Assembly: GCF_004341505.2 (NCBI RefSeq)
Contig: NZ_SLYP02000001.1
Location: forward strand, 338,501 to 402,500
Reading direction: 5' to 3'
Length of the DNA: 64,000 nucleotides
From: Sphingomonas sp. JUb134
Lineage (GTDB): Bacteria > Pseudomonadota > Alphaproteobacteria > Sphingomonadales > Sphingomonadaceae
A program made the position numbers and the translations under genes. The notes under the pieces were generated by a model. That model made no database searches. It saw only the letters and a program-made list of their open reading frames with translations, and was not told where the DNA came from. Positions 15,476-23,548 of this stretch are shown piece by piece (the stretch's first letter is position 1; every line of letters starts with the position of its first letter).

Positions 15476-16965
15476 CGGGTAATCCGTGCGTGTTGCGCTG
15501 CGTGGTGCTGCGCAGCGGTGGGGAATTGCGGCAGTGCGCGTGCGATCGCGGCGCGGTATCCGGCCATGGCTGCATCCGACTGGTGCGCCGGCGTGGCGCC
15601 GATCAGCGGGTCGATCCGGCGCGGTATCAGGCCCTGGCCGAGCAGGATCGCGAGCCAGCTGTCGCGCGTGAAGGTCTCCTCCTCGAAGAAGGGCAGCCGC
15701 CCGCGCTCGGCGAACAGGCGAAGGGTGCGCGCGAGGCTTTCGGGCAGCGCGGCACGCGGCTGCCAGAAGGGCTCGGGCCGCCGCGCAGTCGCATAATGGC
15801 AAAGAACGAAGTCGCGGACGCGCGTGACCTCGGCGACGGCCTGGCGGTTATAGTCGGCGATCTCGAGCGGATGGCAGGCGCGGCCCGGCATCGCCGAGAT
15901 GATCCGGTCGATCGCGCTGTGGGCGAGGTGGAGGTTGGTCCATTCGAGCGGCTCGATGACCACGGCCGCGTCGCCGATCGCCACGCAATTGCGCAGCCAG
16001 GGTTCGGGACGCGTGCCTTGCCGGAACCCGATGGCCGGCCGGGGCTCGACCCCGCTCACCTCGGCGAGCAGTCGGTGCGCATCCTCGTCGCGCAGAAAGC
16101 CGCTGGCGTAGCAGAGCCCGTGCGAGGTCGCGCCCGGCAGCGCGCTTTGCCAGCGCCAGCCGCCGGAAAGCGCCACGACATCGTCCAGCGTCGACGGGGT
16201 CGCCGCCGCCGACGACGCCTGCATCAGGCGATCACAGGCGAGCCACGGTCGCCAGTCCTCCCACGCGGTGTCGATGGCGCCGCGCACGACACTGTCAGGC
16301 CCCGAGGCATCGACGAAAAGGTCCGCCTCGACCGATCCGCCATCCGCAAGCGCCACGCGCTCGATGAAGCCGTCTCCACCGCGAAGCCGCACCTCCACGA
16401 CCTCGCCCGCGCGCACGACGACACCCAGATGGCGCGCGAAGGCTTCGAGCATGGCGCGGTAGCGTCCGATATCGAGCACGAGGCCTGCCTGAATATCCGC
16501 GAACGGCGATCCGGGCTCCGGATTCGGCGGAAGCATCCGCCCGGCCCGCGCGAGCATTGCCGCCGGCGAATGCGCGTCATAGGGCGCGGCCGACCCGGCA
16601 TGGGCGGCACGCGTCCAGTGATGGTGGAACGACGCCGTGCCGAACGACTGCCCATAGCTCCCATAGGCGTGGACATAGGCCGGCTGCCCCTCGGCCCAGC
16701 CCTCGAACAGCGTTCCCAGGCGCCAGCCGCTGCCGGTGCGCAGCACCGCGTCTTCCTCGCGCAGCCCGACGTCGTCGTGGAACCCGATCGCCGACGGGAG
16801 CGTCTGCGGCATCCGGTCCGCGAGAGCATTGGCAGGCGGCGCCACCGGGACGATCGTCACCGACACTCCGGGCACGCGCCGCTTCAACGCGACCGCGGCG
16901 GACCAGCCGACGATGCCGCCGCCGACCACTGCGACGCTGCGTACCGGCTCGTCGAGCATCGTCAC
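15472..16965 (-). CDS. Divergent halogenase paralogue 3, catalytic residues lost
   Basis: 497 residues (GTG at 16965 overlapping the previous stop; ATG at 16959 is an alternative). The fold is clearly that of the flavin-dependent halogenases: VAVVGGGIVGWSAAVAL, VEADLFVDASGPDSVV, WEDWRPWLACDR and VIEPLEWTNLHLAHSAIDR align with the other three. However, the GVGEATxP loop is replaced by SAIGFHDDV, the catalytic Lys position reads Arg (SGWRLGTLFEGW, Arg82) and WxWxIP is degraded to WRWQSALP. By family knowledge the Lys is required for halogenation, so this copy is probably inactive as a halogenase. Its retention as a full-length frame inside a tightly overlapping operon argues for a non-catalytic or altered role, such as partner, chaperone or oxidase. 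Confidence 0.8.
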   Translation of the reverse strand: MTMLDEPVRSVAVVGGGIVGWSAAVALKRRVPGVSVTIVPVAPPANALADRMPQTLPSAIGFHDDVGLREEDAVLRTGSGWRLGTLFEGWAEGQPAYVHAYGSYGQSFGTASFHHHWTRAAHAGSAAPYDAHSPAAMLARAGRMLPPNPEPGSPFADIQAGLVLDIGRYRAMLEAFARHLGVVVRAGEVVEVRLRGGDGFIERVALADGGSVEADLFVDASGPDSVVRGAIDTAWEDWRPWLACDRLMQASSAAATPSTLDDVVALSGGWRWQSALPGATSHGLCYASGFLRDEDAHRLLAEVSGVEPRPAIGFRQGTRPEPWLRNCVAIGDAAVVIEPLEWTNLHLAHSAIDRIISAMPGRACHPLEIADYNRQAVAEVTRVRDFVLCHYATARRPEPFWQPRAALPESLARTLRLFAERGRLPFFEEETFTRDSWLAILLGQGLIPRRIDPLIGATPAHQSDAAMAGYRAAIARALPQFPTAAQHHAAQHARITR

Positions 16966-18476
16966 GCGGCGGCCGCCATCGGGCAGTAGCGCCCGAGATA
17001 GGAGAGGTGATCGGGCATGGCGGCCGCCGCCGCATGGATTTCCCCCTGCATCTGCTTCATGCCCGCGACGAGACTTTCGAGCGTCGGCCCGGACGCGCGT
17101 GGATCAAAGCCGGCGGGCATCACGCGCTGGCCGAGGTAGACCGACACCCAACTGGCATCGAGGAACGCCCCTTCGCGGTACTTCACGATCCGCCCGCGGC
17201 GGCGGAACAGCTCCATTTTCTCCGCTAGGCTGTCCGGAATGGCCATGGTCCGCACGTAGTTCCAGAACTCGGAGTCGGCGCGTTGCGTGGCGTGGTAATG
17301 CAGGATCAGGAAGTCGCGCACCCGATCATATTCCATGTCGACGACGCGGTTGAACTCGTCGCGATCGACTGGGGAGATGCGAGGCTCCGGGAACAGCTCC
17401 AGCAACGCGGTGATCGCCTGCTGGACCAGGTAGATGCTGGTGGACTCCAGCGGCTCCAGGAAGCCGCCCGACAGCCCGATCGCCACGACATTGTGCGCCC
17501 AGCTGCGTTCGCGCCGCCCGGCGGTGAACCGCAGGACGCGCGGGCTCGCCATCGGCATGCCCTCCACCGCGCTCGTCAACGCGTCGGCGGCATGCTCGTC
17601 CGAGAGGAACGCACTCGAATAGACATAGCCGTTGCCCGTGCGGTGCTGGAGCGGGATCCGCCAGCGCCAGCCCGCCGGCATGGCGACGGCGCTGGTGTAG
17701 GGAGTGACTTCCGTCACGGTGCGACACGGAAGCGCCACGGCTCGATCGGCGGGCAGCCAGCGCGACCAGTCCTGAAACGGCTCTCCCAGCGTCTTGCCGA
17801 TCAGCAGCGACGCGAAGCCCGAGCAGTCCACGAACAGGTCGCCCTCGATCCGCCTGCCGCCCTCCAGCAGCACCGCGGTCACATCGCCGCTCTCGCCGTC
17901 GCGCTCGACATGGACGATCCTGCCCTCGGTGCGCTCCGCCCCCAGCCCCTCGGCCAGGCGGCGCAGGTAGGGGGCAAACGCGACGGCATCGAACTGATAG
18001 GCATAGCCGAAGGTGGACGCGATCTGGCGCGGGTCGGTGGACGGCGGCGCGAACCGGTTCGCCCGCGCCAGCGTGCACGCCATGGAGAATGCCTCGATCG
18101 GCGGAAGCTGGACGCCCGCGTGCAGGAGCCGGGCGTAATAGTGATGGAACTGGACGTCCCCGGCGCCACGCCCGAACGTGCCGAACGGGTGGATGTAGCT
18201 GTCGCCGATGCGTGCCCAGTCGCGGAATTCGATGCCCAGCTTGAACGTGGCCCGGGTGGTGGCCATGAACTCGGCTTCGGGGATGCCCAGGCGCTCGTTG
18301 AAGGCGCGGATATGCGGCAAGGTCGCCTCGCCGACTCCGATGATCCCGATCGCCTCGGATTCGACGAGGTGCACCTGGCAGCGATCGGGCAGCAGCTTCA
18401 CCAGGGCGGCCGCGGTCATCCAGCCCGAAGTGCCGCCTCCCACCACCACGACACGCTGCCGATCCGGCCCGGTCAT
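16962..18476 (-). CDS. Flavin-dependent (tryptophan-type) halogenase 4, first gene of the operon
   Basis: 504 residues. The landmarks are VVVVGGGTSGWMTAAAL (about 9-25), GIIGVGEATLP (about 44-54), catalytic Lys79 in RATFKLGIEF, FVDCSGFASLLIG, GWRWRIPLQH and GGFLEPLESTSIYLVQ; all are intact. GGAGGGGGC precedes the ATG at 18476. This is the promoter-proximal gene of the halogenase/cupin operon and is divergent from the TonB receptor across 233 bp, which suggests co-regulation. Similar TonB-receptor/halogenase/cupin groupings are known from Caulobacter and sphingomonad carbohydrate regulons, but the biochemical purpose is undescribed. Confidence 0.9.
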   Translation of the reverse strand: MTGPDRQRVVVVGGGTSGWMTAAALVKLLPDRCQVHLVESEAIGIIGVGEATLPHIRAFNERLGIPEAEFMATTRATFKLGIEFRDWARIGDSYIHPFGTFGRGAGDVQFHHYYARLLHAGVQLPPIEAFSMACTLARANRFAPPSTDPRQIASTFGYAYQFDAVAFAPYLRRLAEGLGAERTEGRIVHVERDGESGDVTAVLLEGGRRIEGDLFVDCSGFASLLIGKTLGEPFQDWSRWLPADRAVALPCRTVTEVTPYTSAVAMPAGWRWRIPLQHRTGNGYVYSSAFLSDEHAADALTSAVEGMPMASPRVLRFTAGRRERSWAHNVVAIGLSGGFLEPLESTSIYLVQQAITALLELFPEPRISPVDRDEFNRVVDMEYDRVRDFLILHYHATQRADSEFWNYVRTMAIPDSLAEKMELFRRRGRIVKYREGAFLDASWVSVYLGQRVMPAGFDPRASGPTLESLVAGMKQMQGEIHAAAAAMPDHLSYLGRYCPMAAAA

Positions 18477-18709
18477 GCCCCCTCCTGCCCCTCTTCCTGC
18501 GCTTCGCTCTGCGGCGAAGCTTCCCCTCGCTCTTATCAGTCGCCGGACCGTTGGCCAGCGCTATAAGTGACTATAAAGCAACATCATCCGAAATAAAGTT
18601 AGCGCGAACATTTCTCTTGCGAGGGAGAAATCGCAGTCGTAGCCTCCCTGTTGAACGATGCGGCGCAGTATGACTGCGACACGACATCGACGTACATGGG
18701 AGGGGGACT
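18477..18709. promoter_or_regulatory. Divergent promoter region, halogenase operon and TonB receptor
   Basis: The 233-bp gap holds an AT-rich core (about 18560-18600) with a tandem CTATAAGTGA / CTATAAAGCA at about 18562-18581 and a small dyad TTTCTC-N8-GAGAAA at about 18611-18630. Promoters for both directions must lie here. No operator can be assigned to a known regulator, and no regulator gene for the locus is present in the window. Confidence 0.45.
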
Positions 18710-21700
18710 ATGCGCACCGATGCGACAGAAGAAGCACGCCTGAAGATCAGCGCCCGCAAGAAGGCGTTCCGACTCGGCGTTTCCGCGACGGCAATGTGCA
18801 TGTTTGCGCTGGGTGCACCGGCGCATGCGCAGACGGGCGCGGCGAGCGGCCAGAACACGGCGGGCGGGACTACCGCCACCAGCGGCCCCGGGGCCGATCA
18901 GGCCGCACCACAAGATCCGGTCGAAAGCCTGCCCGATGATGGGGGAAGCGGGAACGAAGTCGTCGTTACCGGCATCCGCCAGAGCCTCGCCAATGCGCAG
19001 AACATCAAGCGCAACTCCGACACCGTCGTCGACGCGATCACGTCGCAGGACATCGGCGCGCTGCCGGATCGCTCGGTGACGGAAGCGCTGCAGCGCGTGC
19101 CCGGCGTCTCGATCAACCGCTTCGCCGGCAACAACGACCCCGACCACTTTTCGGTCGAGGGTTCGGGCGTCAACGTGCGCGGCCTCAATTTCGTGCGATC
19201 CGAATTCAACGGCCGCGACACCTTCTCGGCCGGTATCGGCGGTCAGGCGATCAACTTCGCCGACGTGCCTTCGGAACTGCTCGGCTCGGTCGAGGTCTAC
19301 AAGAACGCGACTGCCGACCTGATCGAGGGCGGCCTTGCCGGCACGGTCAACCTCAACACCCGCAAGCCCTTCGACAACAGGGGCTTCCACATCGGCGGCG
19401 GCATCGAGGCGAACTATGGCGACTTCGCGAAGAAATGGTCGCCGACCGGCTCGCTGCTGATCAGCAACACCTGGGAAACCGGGATCGGCACCATCGGCGT
19501 CCTCGCCAACGGCTCCTATTCGCGGATCAAGAGCCGCGCCGACGGTATCCAGGTCACCAACTTCCAGACGCGCGACGGCGTCCAGGCCGCGACCGGTACG
19601 GGCACCAATACCACCGTCACCTGCCGCAACCAGCTTCCGGGAAACACGGACAGCACCACCTTGCTGCCGGGCACCATCACCGGCGTCGGGGGGGCCTCCT
19701 TCCCCAATCCGGCCAATGTCTGCGGCGCCACCGGGAGCGCCGGCGCGGATGGCTTTGCCGACCCGATGAGCCTGGCCTATGCGCCCATCGGCGGACAGTT
19801 CCGAAGCCAGGACTACGACCGCAAGCGCGACGGCCAGGCGATCGCCGTGCAGTGGGAGAGCACCGACCAGCGCACGGTGCTGACCGCGCAGTTCATGCGC
19901 ACCCACTCCAGCAATGCCTGGGGCGAGCACACGTTCGAAACGGCGCCCGACCTGTCGGAGTACAACACCTATCCCGCAGGCTGTCAGCAGAACGGCAACG
20001 GGCCGCTCAACGGCGCGGGCAACACGACCACGCGTGCGGAGTGCCGCCTCAACGGTTCGGGTGAGTTCGCATTCGGGGAGAACCAACGCGGCAATGGCTA
20101 TAACCCGACCGGCAATGCGTTCCCCAACTTCGTGTACGACAGCAACGGCCTGTTCCAGAGCGGGTTCATCACCCTGCCGGGCTCAGGCTGGCGCACGGCC
20201 TCCAGTGGTTCCGCTACCACCACGGTGCCGACCGGCGGCATGCAGCAGTCGCTCTCCCGCCGTCAGGTCTATGACGAGAACCTGGTCAAGGACGTCGGCA
20301 TCAACCTGAAGATCAACCCCGACGATCACTGGTCGATCGGCCTGGACGTCGACTATACCTACGCCAAGCACGACGTCACCGACCTGAGCGTGTTCGGCTC
20401 GACCTTTGCCGACGAAGAGCTGGACCTGACGGGCAAGATCCCGGTCGTGATCCCGCACAAGCCGCTGACGCTGGCGGCGAACTGGGCGTCGCCGAACCCG
20501 GCGATGGCTGCCGCGAGCGATTCCGAATATTTCCAGAGCCGCGACTTCCAGTTCTGGCGCGCCGCGATGGACCACATCGAGCACAGCAAGGGCGACGAAT
20601 ATCAGATCAAGGGCGACTTCGCGTACAAGTTCGACGACGGCGAGTTCCTGCAGCGGATCAAGTTCGGCGCGCGCTATGCCGAACGTTCGCAGGACGTACG
20701 CTATTCCGCCTATAACTGGGGCGCGATCAGCGAAGTGTGGTCGGGTGCTCCCGTCACCTTCAACCAGGGCGATACCAGCCGCTCGTCGCTGTACAGCTTC
20801 GACAACTTCTTCCGCGGCAAGACGTCCGCTCCGCCCAGCGCCTATTACTACAACGGAGACCTGATCAAGGGCTACTCCGACGCGGTGTCCTTCTTCCAGG
20901 CGCAGAACGACATCTGGCGCGAGACGAATGGCGCGACGGCGAGCAACCGCTTCCTGGGTGCAGGCCAGCGCGCCGGCGCCATCCCGGGCTCCGACTTCCT
21001 GCCGTCGGAGGTGTCGAACGTCCGCCAGGAAGACTCCGCAGCCTACGCGATGGTGCAGTTCGGCAACAACGACCCGATCTTCGGCAATGTGCGGATGTCG
21101 GGCAACGTCGGCGTCCGCTACGTCCACACCGATGTCTATTCGCGGACGGCCACCGCAGTACCGAACCGGACGGAACTGGGCGTCGCCGACCCCTACTCCA
21201 CCCGCTGCGTCGCGACGATCCGGACCTTGCCGGACGGAACGACGGAAACCGTCCAGCCGGGCGGCGTCTGCAATCTCGGCGCTGTCGAATATGAGCGGCT
21301 GCGCGAGTTCGCGGTCGACGGCTATGCCGCCGTGCCAGCCTCGTTCAAGAACAGCTACAGCTACTTCCTGCCCAGTGCGAACCTGAAGTTCGGCCTGACC
21401 AACGACCTGATCCTGCGCCTCGCCGGGTCGAAGGTGCTGACCCGTCCGGACTTCGCCAACATCCGGCCCTATGTCACCTATGCGCTGGAACCTGGCTCCG
21501 GCACCGTCACCATCAATGCGGGCAATCCGAACCTGAAGCCCGCGACCGCGTGGCAGTTCGACGTGACGCTGGAATGGTATTTCGGCCGGGTGGGGCAGCT
21601 GTCGTTCGACGCCTTCTACAAGACCGTGGACGGCTTCTTCTACCAGTCGCTCGTCAACCGCTCCGTCACCAACAACGGCATCACCCAGAACATCCAGGCG

Positions 21701-22249
21701 CGCGGTCCGGAGAATTACGACGGAAAGGGCAAGATCAAGGGCTTCGAGGTCGCCTATCAGCAGACCTTCGACTTCCTGCCGGGGGCGCTCAGCGGACTGG
21801 GCTTCAACGGCAACTACACCTACATCGACAGCTCCGGACTTCCGAATTCCTTCCTGAACGGGGGAACGCCTTCGTCCAACTCGACGGTCGCGAAGGGGAA
21901 TTTGCCGCTCGAGGGGCTTTCCAAGCACAACGTCAACGCGACGCTGTTCTACGAAAAGGGGCCGATCTCCCTTCGCGCCGCGTACAACTGGCGATCCCGC
22001 TTCCTCCTGACGGCGGCGGACGTGATCTTCCCGTACACGTCGATCTTCAACGACGATACCGGCCAGCTCGACGCGTCGGCGTTCATCAACATCAACAAGT
22101 GGGTGAAGCTGGGCGTGCAGGGGGTGAACCTCACGAACACGACGACGAAGCTTCTTCAGGCGTACAAGTCGGGATCCAACGATCTTGCGCCCCGGTCCTT
22201 TTTCACGAACGACCGGCGCTACTCGATCATCCTGCGCGCGAACTACTAA
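18710..22249 (+). CDS. Large TonB-dependent receptor (TIGR01782-like)
   Basis: 1179 residues. A long basic N-terminus and signal peptide end near APAHAQ (40-41), followed by a Gly/Thr/Pro-rich linker. The TonB-box region NEVVVTGIRQSLANAQ precedes the plug domain, which has ITSQDIGALPDRSVTEALQRVPGV, VRGLNFVRSEFNG and an EVYKNATADLIEGGLAGTVNL segment. A 22-strand-type barrel follows, with YLPSANLKFGLT, LAGSKVLTRPDFANIRPY and NAGNPNLKPATAWQFDVTLEWYF, and ends in ILRANY. Receptors of this size and type import oligosaccharides or other bulky nutrients across the outer membrane. The flanking xylanase and glucanase suggest xylo- or cello-oligosaccharides, which is inference. GGAGGGGGA precedes the ATG, and a terminator follows. 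Confidence 0.9.
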   Translation: MRTDATEEARLKISARKKAFRLGVSATAMCMFALGAPAHAQTGAASGQNTAGGTTATSGPGADQAAPQDPVESLPDDGGSGNEVVVTGIRQSLANAQNIKRNSDTVVDAITSQDIGALPDRSVTEALQRVPGVSINRFAGNNDPDHFSVEGSGVNVRGLNFVRSEFNGRDTFSAGIGGQAINFADVPSELLGSVEVYKNATADLIEGGLAGTVNLNTRKPFDNRGFHIGGGIEANYGDFAKKWSPTGSLLISNTWETGIGTIGVLANGSYSRIKSRADGIQVTNFQTRDGVQAATGTGTNTTVTCRNQLPGNTDSTTLLPGTITGVGGASFPNPANVCGATGSAGADGFADPMSLAYAPIGGQFRSQDYDRKRDGQAIAVQWESTDQRTVLTAQFMRTHSSNAWGEHTFETAPDLSEYNTYPAGCQQNGNGPLNGAGNTTTRAECRLNGSGEFAFGENQRGNGYNPTGNAFPNFVYDSNGLFQSGFITLPGSGWRTASSGSATTTVPTGGMQQSLSRRQVYDENLVKDVGINLKINPDDHWSIGLDVDYTYAKHDVTDLSVFGSTFADEELDLTGKIPVVIPHKPLTLAANWASPNPAMAAASDSEYFQSRDFQFWRAAMDHIEHSKGDEYQIKGDFAYKFDDGEFLQRIKFGARYAERSQDVRYSAYNWGAISEVWSGAPVTFNQGDTSRSSLYSFDNFFRGKTSAPPSAYYYNGDLIKGYSDAVSFFQAQNDIWRETNGATASNRFLGAGQRAGAIPGSDFLPSEVSNVRQEDSAAYAMVQFGNNDPIFGNVRMSGNVGVRYVHTDVYSRTATAVPNRTELGVADPYSTRCVATIRTLPDGTTETVQPGGVCNLGAVEYERLREFAVDGYAAVPASFKNSYSYFLPSANLKFGLTNDLILRLAGSKVLTRPDFANIRPYVTYALEPGSGTVTINAGNPNLKPATAWQFDVTLEWYFGRVGQLSFDAFYKTVDGFFYQSLVNRSVTNNGITQNIQARGPENYDGKGKIKGFEVAYQQTFDFLPGALSGLGFNGNYTYIDSSGLPNSFLNGGTPSSNSTVAKGNLPLEGLSKHNVNATLFYEKGPISLRAAYNWRSRFLLTAADVIFPYTSIFNDDTGQLDASAFININKWVKLGVQGVNLTNTTTKLLQAYKSGSNDLAPRSFFTNDRRYSIILRANY

Positions 22250-22270
22250 GACCAGCCCATCGAAACGCGA

Positions 22271-22307
22271 AGGGAGGCGGTGCTACGGCGCCGCCTCCCT
22301 TTTCTTT
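22271..22307 (+). terminator. Rho-independent terminator of the TonB receptor gene
   Basis: Stem AGGGAGGCGG / CCGCCTCCCT with a 10-base loop, then TTTCTTT, 21 bases beyond the stop codon. Confidence 0.85.
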
Positions 22308-22370
22308 GCCAGCCTTTGCTGAAGTCCCAGGATACTCGGGCCCGGTGGTTTACCGCCGCTCCTTCGACCC

Positions 22371-23507
22371 TCACGCCGTTCGCTGCGGGGCGCCGGCCAG
22401 CGCTGCCGCGATCGCATCGCGGAGCGGCTTCGCACGATATCGGGCGTCATAGGGGCACGGGCGGCGCGGCGCCTTGTCCGCCCTGGGCTCGAACCCTTCG
22501 ATCCAGCTGAAGCGGTCCGTCATGCCCCAGGCGACCACGTCCCGCAGCCGCGAATAGGAGAGGGTCACGTCGAGATAGGCCCGGGCATAGTCCGCCACGC
22601 CCCGGTCGCGGGCCTTGGCTTCGACGGGCAGGCCGTTGTCGCGCACGTCCAACTCGGTGACGAGCAGGCGATAGCCCATCGCCGTCACGGCATCGAGAAA
22701 GCGGCGCCAATCATCTTGCTGAGCAAGGATGCTCTTGTGCGTGTCGGGTCCCGAGGTGACGAGGTGCGACTGGATCCCGAGCGCATCGACCGGCGTGCCA
22801 CGCCGGCGAAACCCCTCGAGCAAGCGGAGCACACCCGCACGATGCGTGGCGTTGCCCGGCTCCCAGCTCATATAGTCGTTGTAGACGAGCTCGGCGTGCG
22901 GCGCGGATGTGCGCGCGGTCCGGAACGCGAGGTCGATCGTCGCTTCGGTGCCGCCCATCGCCTGGCTGAGCGCGGTTTCCTCCAGCGCGCCGGTCTCGGG
23001 CGTCACGGCTTCGTTCACGACATCATAGCTCTGGATGCGCGTTTCGTAGCGGCGCGTCACCGCCTCGATGTGCTCCACAAGGATGCGCGCGGCCTCGGTG
23101 GCGGGACGCGCGCCGAAGTCGTGCGCCTCCACCCAGGCGGGCATCCACTTGCGGCGCTGCCACAGGAGATTGTGTCCACGCATCGCCATCCCGTTCTGCT
23201 CCGACCAGGCGAGCATGCGATCAAACGCGGCGAAGTCGAACTGGCCGGGGGCCGGTCCGACATGCTGCCACTTCATCTCGTTCTCGGCCACCAGCAGCCC
23301 GCAGTCGGTGCGGAGCAGCGCCGCATAGTCAGGGTTGGTGAACGAGCCCGTCCGGGGATTGGCCGACACCGCCGAACCGAAGCGCATGCCCTTGGTGCGC
23401 GCGATCGCATCGAGGCCGCGCGCCGGCGCGGCGCCGGCCGAACGCGGGCAGAGCGCCACCGCAGCCAGCAACCCGACCGCCTCTCGTCTCGTCGGCATCA
23501 GACCCAT
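22371..23507 (-). CDS. GH10 endo-1,4-beta-xylanase
   Basis: 378 residues with an N-terminal TAT-like signal (TRREAVGLLAAVALCPRSAGA). Glycoside hydrolase family 10 hallmarks: LLVAENEMKWQ (about 71-81), GHNLLWQ (111-117), the acid/base Glu166 in YDVVNEAV, IQSHL (about 245-249) and the nucleophile Glu285 in LLVTELDVRD, then WGMTDRFSW. It cleaves internal beta-1,4 bonds of xylan and acts in the periplasm or outside. No carbohydrate-binding module is present. GGGAGGA sits 7 bases before the start. It follows the GH9 gene on the same strand with a 41-base gap, so the two are probably co-transcribed as a hemicellulose/cellulose pair. Confidence 0.92.
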   Translation of the reverse strand: MGLMPTRREAVGLLAAVALCPRSAGAAPARGLDAIARTKGMRFGSAVSANPRTGSFTNPDYAALLRTDCGLLVAENEMKWQHVGPAPGQFDFAAFDRMLAWSEQNGMAMRGHNLLWQRRKWMPAWVEAHDFGARPATEAARILVEHIEAVTRRYETRIQSYDVVNEAVTPETGALEETALSQAMGGTEATIDLAFRTARTSAPHAELVYNDYMSWEPGNATHRAGVLRLLEGFRRRGTPVDALGIQSHLVTSGPDTHKSILAQQDDWRRFLDAVTAMGYRLLVTELDVRDNGLPVEAKARDRGVADYARAYLDVTLSYSRLRDVVAWGMTDRFSWIEGFEPRADKAPRRPCPYDARYRAKPLRDAIAAALAGAPQRTA

Positions 23508-23548
23508 GGCATTCCTCCCTCACGAACGATCGCCCGGCACGATCAGCG

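Noticed and set aside
15472..16965. Calling halogenase 3 a pseudogene
   Set aside because: The frame is complete with intact FAD motif and coupled start and stop, so it is annotated as a divergent CDS despite lost catalytic residues.
13949..16989. Long plus-strand frames opposite the halogenases
   Set aside because: They mirror the four paralogues (repeated phrases such as RRGFQRL and HAEHLVEQ), as antisense frames of homologous genes would, and have no domains.
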